A stretch of DNA of 64,000 bases from positions 1,938,001 to 2,002,000 of the forward strand of contig NZ_CP058908.1 of the NCBI RefSeq assembly GCF_021432765.1, written 5' to 3'. This document shows, one piece after another, positions 28,960-41,776 of the stretch (the stretch's first letter is position 1; each line of letters opens with the position of its first letter). Below the pieces are notes generated by a model. The model made no database searches. It worked only from the letters and a program-made list of their open reading frames with translations, and was not told where the DNA came from. The stretch comes from Pseudomonas phenolilytica. GTDB taxonomy: Bacteria; Pseudomonadota; Gammaproteobacteria; Pseudomonadales; Pseudomonadaceae. The translations under genes were made by a program, and so were the position numbers.

Positions 28960-30185
28960 TGTTGGCCTTCCTGCGTGGTGCGCCTTCACCGCTGTTCGGT
29001 CCTCGCGGCCTGGATCTGGACTTCCCGATGCTGGCTGGCTGCTTGGCGCTGCTCGGCCTTGGGCTGGTGATGATCACCTCGGCCTCGTCTGAAGTGGCGG
29101 CGGTGAATTCGGGCAACGCGCTGTATCACATGACTCGCCACATGGTGTACGTGGTGCTCGGCCTGGGCGCCGCCGGCCTGATGCTGCTGGTGCCGGTTTC
29201 GACCTGGCAGCGGCTGGACTGGATGCTGCTGCTGGCGGCCTTCGGTCTGCTGATCCTGGTGCTGATCCCCGGTATCGGTCGCGAAGTGAACGGTTCGATG
29301 CGCTGGATCGGCTTCGGCGCATTCAACGTGCAGCCGTCCGAGCTGGCCAAGGTGTTCGTGGTGATCTATCTCGCCGGTTATCTGGTACGCCGCCAGGAAG
29401 AGGTGCGCGAGAGTTTCTGGGGCTTCGCCAAGCCGTTCTTGGTGCTGCTGCCGATGGCCTTCCTGCTGCTGATGGAGCCGGACTTCGGCGCCACCGTGGT
29501 GATGATGGGCTCGGCGGTGGCCATGCTGTTCCTCGGGGGCGTCGGCCTGATCCGCTTCAGTCTGCTGGTTGCCGCGGCGGTTGGTGCGGTGTTCGTGCTG
29601 GTGCAGACGCAGGAATATCGCCTGCAGCGCCTGATTACCTTCACCGATCCGTGGGCCGACCAGTACGGCGCCGGCTACCAGCTGACCCAGGCGCTGATCG
29701 CCTTCGGTCGCGGCGAATGGTTCGGCGTCGGGCTGGGCAACAGTGTGCAGAAGCAGTTCTACCTGCCCGAGGCGCACACCGACTTCGTGTTCTCCGTGCT
29801 GGCCGAGGAGCTGGGCATGGTCGGCGCGTTGCTGACCATCCTGCTCTTTGCCTTCGTCGGCGTGCGCGCGTTGTACATCGGCTTGCAGGCCGAGAAGGCG
29901 CGCCAGTTCTTTGCCGCCTACGTCGCCTGGGGCATGGCATTCCTCTGGCTGGGGCAATTCCTCATCAATGTCGGGGTGAACATTGGCCTGCTGCCGACCA
30001 AGGGACTCACGCTGCCGTTTCTCAGTTATGGCGGCAGCTCGCTGGTGGTGACCTGCGCGAGCATGGCGTTGCTACTGCGTATCGAGTGGGAAAGCCGCAC
30101 GGTGCTCGGCAGCGAGGATGTCGAGTTCAGCGAAGCCGACTTCGAGGAGGCGCCAGCCGCCAAGGAGGTCGTCCGTGGCCGCTAA
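28959..30185 (+). CDS. ftsW: Septal peptidoglycan glycosyltransferase FtsW
   Basis: FtsW is the SEDS-family polymerase that works with FtsI at the septum. The 408-residue protein has ten hydrophobic segments and the SEDS motifs RWIGFGAFNVQPSELAKV, MEPDFGATVVM, YQLTQALIAFGRGEWFGVGLGNS and KGLTLPFLSYGGSSLVV. The C-terminal 30 residues are acidic and cytoplasmic. It overlaps murG by eleven bases. Confidence 0.97.
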   Translation: MLAFLRGAPSPLFGPRGLDLDFPMLAGCLALLGLGLVMITSASSEVAAVNSGNALYHMTRHMVYVVLGLGAAGLMLLVPVSTWQRLDWMLLLAAFGLLILVLIPGIGREVNGSMRWIGFGAFNVQPSELAKVFVVIYLAGYLVRRQEEVRESFWGFAKPFLVLLPMAFLLLMEPDFGATVVMMGSAVAMLFLGGVGLIRFSLLVAAAVGAVFVLVQTQEYRLQRLITFTDPWADQYGAGYQLTQALIAFGRGEWFGVGLGNSVQKQFYLPEAHTDFVFSVLAEELGMVGALLTILLFAFVGVRALYIGLQAEKARQFFAAYVAWGMAFLWLGQFLINVGVNIGLLPTKGLTLPFLSYGGSSLVVTCASMALLLRIEWESRTVLGSEDVEFSEADFEEAPAAKEVVRGR

Positions 30186-31237
30186 CGTACTGATCATGGC
30201 CGGCGGGACCGGCGGCCACGTGTTTCCGGCGCTGGCCTGCGCCCGCGAATTCCAGGCTCGCGGCTACGCGGTGCACTGGCTGGGTACGCCGCGTGGTATC
30301 GAGAACGAGTTGGTACCGGCCGCCGGTCTGCCACTGCATCTGATCCAAGTCAGCGGATTGCGCGGCAAGGGCATCGCTTCACTGATCAAGGCACCGCTGC
30401 AGCTGATTCGCTCGCTGTTGCAGGCGCGTCGCATTGTGCGCGAGCTGCAACCGGTCTGCGTGCTGGGGATGGGCGGCTATGTCACCGGTCCGGGCGGTCT
30501 GGCGGCCTGGCTCGCTGGCGTGCCGCTGATCATTCACGAGCAGAACGCCGTCGCCGGCACTGCCAATCGCAGTCTGGTGCCGCTGTCGCGCCGTGTCTGC
30601 GAGGCGTTCCCGGATACGTTCAAGGCCAGCGACAAGCGTCGCACCACCGGCAATCCGGTACGCGAGGAGCTGTTTCTCGAAACGCCGCGCGACGCCCTGG
30701 TCAACCGCCGTCCGCGCCTGCTGGTGCTCGGCGGCAGCCTGGGCGCCGAGCCGCTCAACAAGCTGCTACCTGCTGCGCTGGCGCGTGTGCCGGGCGAGCT
30801 GCGTCCCGAGGTGTTCCACCAGGCCGGTAAGCAGCACGCTGACATCACAACCGAGCGTTACGCCGAAGCTGGCGTCGCCGCCGACGTGGCGCCGTTCATC
30901 AAGGATATGGCGCGCGCCTATGCCTGGGCCGATCTGGTGATCTGCCGCGCTGGCGCGCTGACCGTCTGCGAGCTGGCCGCCGCGGGTCTGCCGTCGTTTC
31001 TGGTGCCGCTGCCGCACGCGATCGATGACCACCAGACGCGCAATGCCGAATATCTGGCGAAGGAGGGCGCGGCCGTCCTTCTGCCGCAAGCCAAGACCGA
31101 TGCTGCCGTCCTCGCCGCGCAGCTTGAAGAGGTACTGATGCACCCGGAAAAACTCAAGGTCATGGGCGCCACCGCTCGCCGGCTGGCGCGACCCGATGCG
31201 ACGCGGCGCGTCGTCGATATCTGCCTGGAGGTGGCCA

Positions 31238-31245
<8 letters not shown>
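30175..31245 (+). CDS. murG: UDP-GlcNAc:lipid I GlcNAc transferase MurG
   Basis: MurG makes lipid II on the inner face of the membrane. The 356-residue GT-B protein begins [20 protein letters not shown] with the donor-site glycine loop, then [25 protein letters not shown] and the C-terminal [20 protein letters not shown] choose the GTG at 30175 inside the end of ftsW, preceded by AAGGAGG; an earlier in-frame start at 30118 only copies ftsW in another frame. Confidence 0.97.
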
Positions 31246-33639
<2,394 letters not shown>

Positions 33640-33640
33640 G

Positions 33641-34498
33641 ATGATCACCACGCTGCGTCACTCGCAACCGGGAGGCGGCCGTGCGCTGCGCAAGCCGGCG
33701 CCGCGTGGGGCCAGCCGGCTGGTGGCCCGCGAGCCGCTGTCCGCACGGTTGCCGCGACCGAATCTGACGGGGCTCAAGCGCGCTGTCTGGCCATTGCTGC
33801 TCGTCGGTCTGGCCTTCGGCCTGTACGAGCTGGGTGAGCGCCTGCTGCCCTACGCTGACCGGCCGATCGCCAAGGTCAGCGTGCAGGGTGAGCTGAGCTA
33901 CGTGGCGCGCGAGGCGGTGCAGCAGCGTATTGCGCCGTTCGTCGAGGCGAGCTTTTTCAAGGTTGATCTGAACGGCATGCGTCACGATCTCGAGCAGATG
34001 CCTTGGATCGCCCATGTGGAAGTGCGCCGTGTGTGGCCGGACCAGGTGCAGGTGAATCTCGAGGAACAGCTGCCGATTGCCCGCTGGGGCGACGAAGCGC
34101 TGCTGAACAACCGTGGGCAGGCCTTCGCACCGAATAACCTCAATCATTATGAACACTTGCCGCAATTGCATGGTCCGAAGCGGGCTCAGCAACGGGTCAT
34201 GCAGCAGTACCAGATGCTCAGCCAGATGCTGCGGCCGCTGGGCTTTTCCATCGCGAGCCTGGAACTGCGCGAGCGTGGCAGCTGGTTCCTGACCACCAGC
34301 CAGGGCATCGAGCTGCTGCTGGGACGGGACCACGTGGTGGAAAAAATGCGTCGCTTCAATGCCATCTATCAAAAGGCGTTGCAGGCGCAAAGCGAGAAAA
34401 TTGCAAGGATCGACCTGCGTTACGCCAACGGCCTCGCCGTCGCCTGGCGCGAACCGATCCCGACTGCGACGGACATGACCGTCGCGGCGAAGAATTGA
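33641..34498 (+). CDS. ftsQ: Cell division protein FtsQ
   Basis: FtsQ is a bitopic protein that links early and late division proteins. The 285-residue protein has a basic cytoplasmic tail of about 45 residues, one membrane helix (about 47-65), the POTRA domain (about 74-145; [39 protein letters not shown]) and the FtsQ beta domain to residue 270. It begins one base after the ddlB stop. Confidence 0.95.
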   Translation: MITTLRHSQPGGGRALRKPAPRGASRLVAREPLSARLPRPNLTGLKRAVWPLLLVGLAFGLYELGERLLPYADRPIAKVSVQGELSYVAREAVQQRIAPFVEASFFKVDLNGMRHDLEQMPWIAHVEVRRVWPDQVQVNLEEQLPIARWGDEALLNNRGQAFAPNNLNHYEHLPQLHGPKRAQQRVMQQYQMLSQMLRPLGFSIASLELRERGSWFLTTSQGIELLLGRDHVVEKMRRFNAIYQKALQAQSEKIARIDLRYANGLAVAWREPIPTATDMTVAAKN

Positions 34499-34510
34499 GG
34501 AATGAAACAC

Positions 34511-35758
34511 ATGTCTAGCGTGCAAAGCGGCAAGATGATCGTCGGTCTCGATATCGGCACCTCCAAGGTGGTCGCGCTGGTGGGCGAGGTCACGGCCGAC
34601 GGCGATCTGGAAATCGTCGGTATCGGTACTCACCCGTCCCGTGGCCTGAAGAAGGGCGTGGTGGTGAACATCGAGTCGACCGTGCAGTCGATCCAGCGTG
34701 CCATCGAGGAAGCCCAGCTGATGGCTGGCTGCCGCATTCACTCGGCGTTCGTCGGCCTCGCCGGCAACCATATCCGCAGCCTTAATTCGCACGGCATCGT
34801 CGCGATTCGCGACCGTGAGGTCAGCACCGCCGACCTGGAACGGGTGCTTGATGCCGCCCAGGCCGTGGCAATCCCGGCCGACCAGCGCGTGCTGCACACG
34901 CTGCCGCAGGATTACGTGATCGACAATCAGGAGGGTGTGCGCGAGCCGCTGGGCATGTCCGGCGTACGCCTGGAGGCCAAGGTGCACGTGGTGACCTGTG
35001 CCGTGAACGCCGCGCAGAACATCGAGAAATGCGTGCGTCGCTGTGGCCTGGAAGTGGACGACATCATCCTCGAACAGCTGGCCTCCGCTCATGCGGTGCT
35101 GACCGACGACGAGAAGGAACTGGGCGTGTGCCTGGTCGACATCGGCGGCGGTACCACCGACATCTGCATCTTTACCGAAGGCGCGATTCGCCACACCGCG
35201 GTAATTCCGATCGCCGGCGATCAGGTCACCAACGACATCGCGATGGCCCTGCGCACCCCCACGCAGTACGCCGAGGAAATCAAGATCCGCTACGCCTGCG
35301 CGCTGGCCAAGCTGGCCGGTGCCGGCGAAACCATCAAGGTGCCCAGCGTCGGCGATCGCCCGCCGCGCGAGTTGTCGCGCCAGGCTCTGGCCGAAGTGGT
35401 CGAACCACGCTATGACGAGCTGTTCACGCTGATCCAGGCCGAGCTACGGCGCAGTGGCTACGAGGATCTGGTACCGGCCGGCATCGTGCTTACCGGGGGT
35501 ACGTCGAAGATGGAAGGCGCGGTCGAACTGGCCGAGGAAATCTTCCACATGCCGGTACGCCTGGGCGTCCCGCATACGGTCAAGGGGCTCAATGATGTGG
35601 TGCGCAACCCGATCTATGCGACTGGCGTTGGCCTGTTGCTGTACGGCGTGCAGAAGCAGGTCGATGGCGTCGGTCCGCGTGGCACCGGCAGCCTGAACGA
35701 AGAACCCAAAACGTCTGTTCTGGATCGGCTCAAGGGCTGGATTCAGGGCAATTTCTAA
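34511..35758 (+). CDS. ftsA: Cell division protein FtsA
   Basis: FtsA is the actin-like protein that tethers FtsZ to the membrane. The 415-residue protein has GLDIGTSKVVALVG (phosphate 1), the SHS2/1C domain (about 85-160), DIGGGTTDICIF (phosphate 2), VLTGGTSKMEG (adenosine) and a C-terminal amphipathic helix VLDRLKGWIQGNF that binds the membrane. I choose the ATG at 34511 because GAGGA at 34497-34501 lies nine bases before it; an ATG at 34502 is too close to that site. Confidence 0.96.
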   Translation: MSSVQSGKMIVGLDIGTSKVVALVGEVTADGDLEIVGIGTHPSRGLKKGVVVNIESTVQSIQRAIEEAQLMAGCRIHSAFVGLAGNHIRSLNSHGIVAIRDREVSTADLERVLDAAQAVAIPADQRVLHTLPQDYVIDNQEGVREPLGMSGVRLEAKVHVVTCAVNAAQNIEKCVRRCGLEVDDIILEQLASAHAVLTDDEKELGVCLVDIGGGTTDICIFTEGAIRHTAVIPIAGDQVTNDIAMALRTPTQYAEEIKIRYACALAKLAGAGETIKVPSVGDRPPRELSRQALAEVVEPRYDELFTLIQAELRRSGYEDLVPAGIVLTGGTSKMEGAVELAEEIFHMPVRLGVPHTVKGLNDVVRNPIYATGVGLLLYGVQKQVDGVGPRGTGSLNEEPKTSVLDRLKGWIQGNF

Positions 35759-35805
35759 TCAGTACGCGGCAACCCAAAACTAGAAAGCTGGAAGGAGAGA
35801 GGGCC

Positions 35806-36990
35806 ATGTTCGAACTCGTAGATCATACCCCGCAGAGTGCAGTCATCAAGGTCATCGGCGTCGGCGGTGGTGGCGGCAACGCCGTCAATCACATGGTGCG
35901 CAACAACGTCGAAGGCGTGGAATTCATCTGCGCCAACACCGATGCGCAGGCGCTGAAGAAGATCGAAGCGCGCACCGTGCTGCAGCTCGGTTCGGCCATC
36001 ACCAAGGGCCTGGGCGCCGGCACCAATCCAGACATCGGTCGCCAGGCGGCGATGGAAGATCGTGAGCGCATCGCCGAGGTGCTCGAAGGTGCCGACATGG
36101 TGTTCATCACCACCGGCATGGGTGGCGGTACCGGTACCGGCGCTGCGCCGATCATCGCTTCGGTGGCCAAGGAAATGGGCATCCTCACCGTTGCTGTGGT
36201 CACCCGTCCGTTCCCGTTCGAGGGCCGTCGCCGCATGCAGGTGGCCGACGAGGGTATTCGCGCGCTGTCCGAATGCGTCGACTCGCTGATCACCATTCCC
36301 AACGAGAAGCTGCTGACCATCCTCGGCAAGGACGCCAGCCTGCTGTCCGCCTTTGCCAAGGCTGACGACGTGCTGACCGGTGCGGTGCGCGGCATCTCCG
36401 ACATCATGCAGCGTCCGGGTCTGATGAACGTCGACTTCGCCGACGTCAAGACCGTCATGGGCGAGATGGGCATGGCGATGATGGGTACCGGCTGCGCTAC
36501 CGGCCCGAATCGTGCGCGCGAGGCCACCGAGGCGGCGATCCGCAATCCGCTGCTGGAGGACGTGAATCTGCAGGGCGCCCGCGGCATCCTGGTGAACATC
36601 ACCGCCGGCCTGGATCTGTCGCTGGGCGAATACGCCGCGGTTGGCGAGATCATCGAGGCCTTCGCTTCCGACGAGGCAACCGTCAAGGTAGGCGCAGTGA
36701 TCGATCCGGATATGCGTGACGAGCTGCACGTCACCGTGGTGGCTACCGGCCTGGGGCCGCGCAATGAGAAGCCGGTCAAGGTCATCGACAATACCCTGCA
36801 GGCTTCGGTTGCTCCGTCCGCACCGGTTGCACCGCGTCAGGAGCAGGTGGCAGTCAACTACCGTGACCTGGAGCGTCCGACTGTCATGCGCAATCAGGCC
36901 CATGCCGCGGCCACTGCCGCCAAACTGAACCCGCAAGAGGATCTGGATTATCTGGACATCCCGGCGTTTCTGCGTCGTCAGGCCGATTGA
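35806..36990 (+). CDS. ftsZ: Cell division GTPase FtsZ
   Basis: FtsZ forms the division ring. The 394-residue protein has the tubulin signature GGGTGTG (about 106-112), NTDAQAL, the T7 loop NVDFADVKTVM, a long flexible linker (about 320-375) and the conserved C-terminal peptide DYLDIPAFLRRQAD that binds FtsA and ZipA. GGAAGGAGAG precedes the start. It follows ftsA after a gap of 47 bases. Confidence 0.98.
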   Translation: MFELVDHTPQSAVIKVIGVGGGGGNAVNHMVRNNVEGVEFICANTDAQALKKIEARTVLQLGSAITKGLGAGTNPDIGRQAAMEDRERIAEVLEGADMVFITTGMGGGTGTGAAPIIASVAKEMGILTVAVVTRPFPFEGRRRMQVADEGIRALSECVDSLITIPNEKLLTILGKDASLLSAFAKADDVLTGAVRGISDIMQRPGLMNVDFADVKTVMGEMGMAMMGTGCATGPNRAREATEAAIRNPLLEDVNLQGARGILVNITAGLDLSLGEYAAVGEIIEAFASDEATVKVGAVIDPDMRDELHVTVVATGLGPRNEKPVKVIDNTLQASVAPSAPVAPRQEQVAVNYRDLERPTVMRNQAHAAATAAKLNPQEDLDYLDIPAFLRRQAD

Positions 36991-37022
36991 CTGAAGTTAT
37001 CAGGAGTATTGTTGTGATTGGT

Positions 37023-37050
37023 GTTCAGCAAAGTTGGCATCTGCTATTAT
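37023..37050 (+). promoter_or_regulatory. Weak candidate promoter for lpxC
   Basis: GTTCAG at 37023-37028 and TATTAT at 37045-37050 have a 16-base spacer. The -10 is good and the -35 poor. lpxC has its own promoter in other gammaproteobacteria. Confidence 0.35.
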
Positions 37051-37057
37051 CGCCGGC

Positions 37058-37074
37058 AATTGTTGAAAACAATT
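37058..37074 (+). promoter_or_regulatory. Perfect hairpin in the lpxC leader
   Basis: AATTGTT and AACAATT (37058-37064 and 37068-37074) form a perfect seven-base AT-rich inverted repeat about 30 bases before the lpxC start. It could be an operator half-site pair or a leader hairpin. Confidence 0.4.
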
Positions 37075-37083
37075 CGCAACTAG

Positions 37084-38016
<933 letters not shown>

Positions 38017-38044
38017 GCAATACCTCCTTCCTTAAGTATTCTTG

Positions 38045-38068
38045 AGCCACCTTCGGGTGGCTTTTTTT
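38045..38068 (+). terminator. Rho-independent terminator after lpxC
   Basis: AGCCACC and GGTGGCT form a seven-base stem with a TTCG tetraloop, followed by seven T residues. It closes the dcw cluster; on the other strand it overlaps the end of a small gene. Confidence 0.95.
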
Positions 38069-38228
38069 ATGCCGTGGTGAACGCGTTGCCTTGCTCGGGC
38101 TCGCGCGCAGGCGGTTTTTCGACCGGTGGCGGCTGGCGCGGGTCGTCGATCGGTAGCGGCTCGCCCGGCTCCTCGCGCTTGGGGTTGGTAGTGGGATCGG
38201 GTGTGGTCGGGCAGTCAGGCGCGTGCAT
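38067..38228 (-). CDS. Small proline-rich protein, 53 residues
   Basis: The minus strand reads 53 residues starting MHAPDCPTTPDPTTNP and containing PGEPLPIDDPRQPPP and EKPPAREPEQG; 15 of the 53 residues are proline. Small proteins of this composition (acidic, Pro-rich, with a PGEPLPI-like core) are common in pseudomonads, with no assigned role. There is no signal peptide or membrane segment. It starts nine bases after the stop of the Rho-N-like gene, so they may share a transcript. Its stop codon lies inside the lpxC terminator. It is too short for most gene callers. Confidence 0.6.
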   Translation of the reverse strand: MHAPDCPTTPDPTTNPKREEPGEPLPIDDPRQPPPVEKPPAREPEQGNAFTTA

Positions 38229-38236
38229 GTGTTCGC

Positions 38237-38638
38237 TCAGCTCAACGCGTGCAGCAATTCGGCTTTGCGCATCTTCGAGCGTCCGCGGATGCCGCGCTCG
38301 CGGGCCTTCTGCAGCAGTTCGTCGCGCGTCATTTCGGCGAGAGACGTACTGGCTGCGCCGCCGCGCTGACGTGTCGAGCCGCGATTGGGCGAGGTGCCGG
38401 CGCGCGTCTGCGCGGCGCGGTGTGCCGAGTCCTTGCGGTCAGCGCGCTTGGCCGTCTCGCTTTTCTTGCGGCCCGCGCCGCCCTTGCGCTCGCCGCCCCC
38501 GGATTGCTTGTTGACCGTGGCCCAGGCGCGCGCTTCGGCCTCCTTCGGCGCTACGCCGCGTTCTTCGTAGCTCTCCTCGATGTGTTCGGCCTTGCGCTGC
38601 TGCTTGTCGGTGTATTTGGATTTGTCACCGCGGGGCAT
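38237..38638 (-). CDS. Basic protein with C-terminal Rho-N/SAP-like segment
   Basis: This 133-residue, very basic protein has an N-terminal motif conserved in pseudomonads ([24 protein letters not shown], given here in pieces: [13 protein letters not shown], then AEHIEESY), a flexible Lys/Arg/Gly middle, and a C-terminal helix pair [20 protein letters not shown] that resembles Rho-N or SAP nucleic-acid-binding segments. It is sometimes annotated as plasmid stabilisation protein; function is not established. A good GGAGGT lies before its start, inside the end of the upstream gene, with a 14-base overlap. Confidence 0.75.
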   Translation of the reverse strand: MPRGDKSKYTDKQQRKAEHIEESYEERGVAPKEAEARAWATVNKQSGGGERKGGAGRKKSETAKRADRKDSAHRAAQTRAGTSPNRGSTRQRGGAASTSLAEMTRDELLQKARERGIRGRSKMRKAELLHALS

Positions 38639-39995
38639 CGGAACCTCCTTCGCGCGGTTGCGCGCGGGTGTCTTGATTGGGGGTGGGGGTTACGCGCCAG
38701 ACACGGTTGCCGACATCATCGGCCACCAGCAGCGCGCCGCTGCGGTCGATCGCGACGCCGACCGGACGCCCCTGAGCGTCGCCGTCCGGGTTGACGAAAC
38801 CGGTCAGCACGTCCTCGGCCGGACCGGCGGGCCTGCCGTCGCGAAACGGCACGAAGACCACCTTGTAGCCGCTGAGCGGCTTGCGGTTCCAAGAGCCGTG
38901 CTGTCCGACGAAGGCGCCTTTGGCATAGCGTCCGGGCAGCAGGTCGCCCTCGTAGAAGGCCAGACCCAGCGACGCGGTATGCGCGCCCAGTGCGTAGTCG
39001 GGCACGATGGCCTTGGCGACCAGGTCCGGGCGCGGCGGTTCGACTCGCTTGTCCACGTGCTGGCCGTAATAGCTATAGGGCCAGCCGTAGAAGCCGCCTT
39101 CCTGAACCGAGGTCATGTAGTCGGGAACCAGATCGCTGCCGATCTCGTCGCGCTCGTTGACGGTAGTCCACAGCTGGCCGCTGTCGGGCTGCCAGGCCAG
39201 CCCGTTGGGATTGCGCAACCCTGAAGCGAACAGGCGCAGCGTTTTGGCTTGTGGATCGACTTCGAGAATCGCTGCGCGGTTTTCCTCAGCCTGCATGCCG
39301 TTTTCCGCGACATTGCTGTTCGAGCCGCTGGTGACGTACAGCCGCGTGCCATCCCGGCTGGCGATGACATTCTTGGTCCAATGGTGGTTGATCGGCCCTG
39401 CCGGGAGGTCGACGACCTTCTCGCCAGCGGCCAGCTCCAGGCGCGTGGCGCCTTCCCGGTATGGAAAGCGCAGCAGGGCGTCGGTATTGGCGACGTACAG
39501 CTGGTCGTCGACCAGTGCCATGCCGAACGGCGAGTTGAGTCCTTCGAGAAAGACGCTGCGCTGTTCCGGTCGGCCGTCACCGTCGCGGTCGCGCAGCAGG
39601 GTGATGCGATTGGCGCTCGGTGTTCGCGAGCCGGCGCGGGCCATTACCTTGTTCATGATCCAGCCGCGGATGCCCTGGCTACCTTCCGGTTTGGGCGGAG
39701 CATCTGCTTCGGCAACCAGAACATCGCCATTGGGCAGCACGTGAATCCAGCGCGGATGCTTCAGGTCGTCGGCAAACGCGGCGACTTCCAATCCGGGCGC
39801 GGCCTGCGGTTTGCCGCCTTCGGGCCAGCCTTTGGCCGGGGCGATGTTGACGGTCGGCAGCAGCGTCTTGTTCGGAGCCGGTAGCGCCGGATCAGGACCA
39901 TAGCCGGCTTCGACTGGCGTTTTCGCGGTATCGCCGCAACCGCCCAAGGCGAGGGCGAGTGAGGTGGCGATCAAACAGGGGCGGGCAGCGGGCAT
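38625..39995 (-). CDS. Sorbosone dehydrogenase family lipoprotein (soluble glucose dehydrogenase-like beta-propeller)
   Basis: This 456-residue protein has a lipoprotein signal (lipobox LGGC, Cys20) and a six-bladed beta-propeller of the L-sorbosone/PQQ-dependent sugar dehydrogenase type: [87 protein letters not shown] and [18 protein letters not shown]. It is probably in the periplasm, anchored to a membrane. The cofactor (PQQ) and substrate are assumed from the family and not proven. Confidence 0.85.
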   Translation of the reverse strand: MPAARPCLIATSLALALGGCGDTAKTPVEAGYGPDPALPAPNKTLLPTVNIAPAKGWPEGGKPQAAPGLEVAAFADDLKHPRWIHVLPNGDVLVAEADAPPKPEGSQGIRGWIMNKVMARAGSRTPSANRITLLRDRDGDGRPEQRSVFLEGLNSPFGMALVDDQLYVANTDALLRFPYREGATRLELAAGEKVVDLPAGPINHHWTKNVIASRDGTRLYVTSGSNSNVAENGMQAEENRAAILEVDPQAKTLRLFASGLRNPNGLAWQPDSGQLWTTVNERDEIGSDLVPDYMTSVQEGGFYGWPYSYYGQHVDKRVEPPRPDLVAKAIVPDYALGAHTASLGLAFYEGDLLPGRYAKGAFVGQHGSWNRKPLSGYKVVFVPFRDGRPAGPAEDVLTGFVNPDGDAQGRPVGVAIDRSGALLVADDVGNRVWRVTPTPNQDTRAQPREGGSDAPR

Positions 39996-40064
39996 GGTCT
40001 CGGCTCCGGGACGCGGACTGTCTGATTTACGACCCCCCTGGCGGCGTCATCGTTCGCGCGTTCG

Positions 40065-40559
40065 TCAGGACGGCGGCGTGTCTTTCCGCTTGTGTGCCGC
40101 GTGACGTTCCACCGACGGCATGAGCAGCAGCACCAGCAATGTCAGCAACGTGCTCAGCACTGCGGTCGCCTCGTGACCGAGGCCGGCGGCGACACCGATG
40201 GCCGCCGTCATCCAGATATTGGCGGCGGTGGTCAGCCCCTGCACGTCTTCGATGGAGGTGCCCTTGAGGATGGTCCCTGCGCCGAGAAAACCGATACCGG
40301 TGATGATGCCCTGCATCACCCGCGAAACCTCCACGCCGGCATGCGCCGGCACCAGTACGAACAGTGCGGCACCGAGTGCCACCAGCATGTGCGTGCGCAG
40401 GCCGGCGGCGCGGCGTTTGAGTTCGCGTTCGTAGCCGAGCAGGCCGCCCAGCAAGGCAGCGAGCAGCAGGCGCGTGGCGATGCGCACGGCCTCGTCCAGA
40501 TCGGGGATATCCGCGAATTCCGCGGCGATCGTCCGGGCAACGATGTCCCACCAGTCCAT
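40065..40559 (-). CDS. MgtC/SapB family membrane protein
   Basis: This 164-residue protein has four hydrophobic helices and the MgtC/SapB motifs RLLLAALLGGLLGYERELKRRAAGLRTHMLVALGAAL and GFLGAGTILK, then GLTTAANIWMTAAIG. It lacks the long C-terminal domain of Salmonella MgtC. The family affects magnesium-limited growth and virulence in some species. The start at 40559 follows GGAGG by five bases; an in-frame start at 40610 adds 17 polar residues. Confidence 0.88.
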   Translation of the reverse strand: MDWWDIVARTIAAEFADIPDLDEAVRIATRLLLAALLGGLLGYERELKRRAAGLRTHMLVALGAALFVLVPAHAGVEVSRVMQGIITGIGFLGAGTILKGTSIEDVQGLTTAANIWMTAAIGVAAGLGHEATAVLSTLLTLLVLLLMPSVERHAAHKRKDTPPS

Positions 40560-40619
40560 GTCAGCCTCCGATTCGCGCTGCGCTTTCTCGTTAGGAGTGG
40601 CGGCGCGCACGGACGTTCG

Positions 40620-41642
40620 CTATTCGCTGACCTCGAAGCGCAGCATGCCGATCATCTGGCCCGCCTCCGTCACGACCCGTACGCGCCACTTGCCGGTCGA
40701 TTGTGGCGGGAAGTTGCGCTTGTGCGTCCAGGCGCGGTAGCCGGCCTCGCGGCCGCCGCTGATGTCCAGGGCGATGCGGTCGACCTGACGTCCTTCGTGC
40801 AGCCACTCGTGGTAAATGCGCTCTTTCAACCCGCGCGGGGCATTGATCGCGGTGAAGGCGTAGAGGCCGGTGGCGTGCAATTGAGCGCTGCTGAGCTGGC
40901 GCAGACCCTTGCCCGGCTTGCGCTGACGGTCGTCCAGGTGAGTCGTTACGGCGACATCGGTGAGCCACAGCGTCGCCGGCGGCACCCAGGTGCGCCCGAG
41001 CCAGCCTGCGCCCGCGAGCGCGACGGCCAGGCCGGCGATGCCAAGCAGGCTGCGCCAGCTCCACTGGCGGAACAGGCTGCCCAGGCTGGGCAAGGCCAAG
41101 AGCACCGTCACGGCGAGCGCCAACTGATAGCTCTGTGGCGTGGACAGATGAAGGATGATCGGTAGCGCGGTGAGCAGCACGGCGAACAGCGTCACGGCAT
41201 GAAAGCCCAGGTAGACCCAGCGGCGGGGCGCCAACCAGCGGTAGTACAGCGGATCGATCAACGAGATCAGCGCCGCGCCGCCAAGCAGCCCGGTGAACAC
41301 CGCCTGCCCGCTGTTCCAGGTCGTGGTGATGGCGAAGAACGGGATGATGAAGAACAGGCTTTCCTGGTGGACCATCTGCGTCGCATAGCGCAGCAGCGGC
41401 GCCGGCAACTGCCAGCCGAACCAGCGCTTCAGGCTGCGCCGCAGGCTGTGTTCGAGGGTCAGCCAGACCCAGCTCACCAACATGATGACGGCGATGCCCT
41501 TGGCCAGCCCGGCATGGCGCTCGACCAGCAGGAAACTGGCCACGCCCGAGCAGAAACCGAACAGCGCAACGGTGCCGGGGAAACGGCGGATGAGCGCGCT
41601 GATTCGGTCGATCAGCAGCGCCAGGCGGGATTTCAGGCGCAT
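40620..41642 (-). CDS. DUF5924-like membrane protein with DUF2914-type C-terminal domain
   Basis: This 340-residue protein has about seven membrane helices in its first 210 residues, then a soluble domain (about 225-340) with LWLTDVAVTTHLDD, ERIYHEWLHEGRQVDRIALDISGG and GKWRVRVVTEAGQMIGMLRFEV, which looks like the DUF2914 domain found behind such membrane regions. Role unknown. The start at 41642 (MRLKSRLALLIDR) is preferred over an upstream frame to 41858 that has no support. Confidence 0.75.
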   Translation of the reverse strand: MRLKSRLALLIDRISALIRRFPGTVALFGFCSGVASFLLVERHAGLAKGIAVIMLVSWVWLTLEHSLRRSLKRWFGWQLPAPLLRYATQMVHQESLFFIIPFFAITTTWNSGQAVFTGLLGGAALISLIDPLYYRWLAPRRWVYLGFHAVTLFAVLLTALPIILHLSTPQSYQLALAVTVLLALPSLGSLFRQWSWRSLLGIAGLAVALAGAGWLGRTWVPPATLWLTDVAVTTHLDDRQRKPGKGLRQLSSAQLHATGLYAFTAINAPRGLKERIYHEWLHEGRQVDRIALDISGGREAGYRAWTHKRNFPPQSTGKWRVRVVTEAGQMIGMLRFEVSE

Positions 41643-41715
41643 GCGAGGATCACTTCGAGCCGGTGGGTTTATCCGTTTGGACAGTGCAGGAATGCTGGGA
41701 TTGCATGCGGCAGAC

Positions 41716-41741
41716 GTGCTGCCCGCACATGCGGGCGGCAC
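41716..41741 (-). terminator. Hairpin downstream of the SnoaL-like gene
   Basis: GTGC-GCCCGCA pairs with TGCGGGC-GCAC around a two-base loop, with one mismatch. No T-run follows on the minus strand, so termination would be weak. Confidence 0.35.
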
Positions 41742-41776
41742 AATGGCCCGCTGCGACGGGCCGGTCAAGGGGGTTG

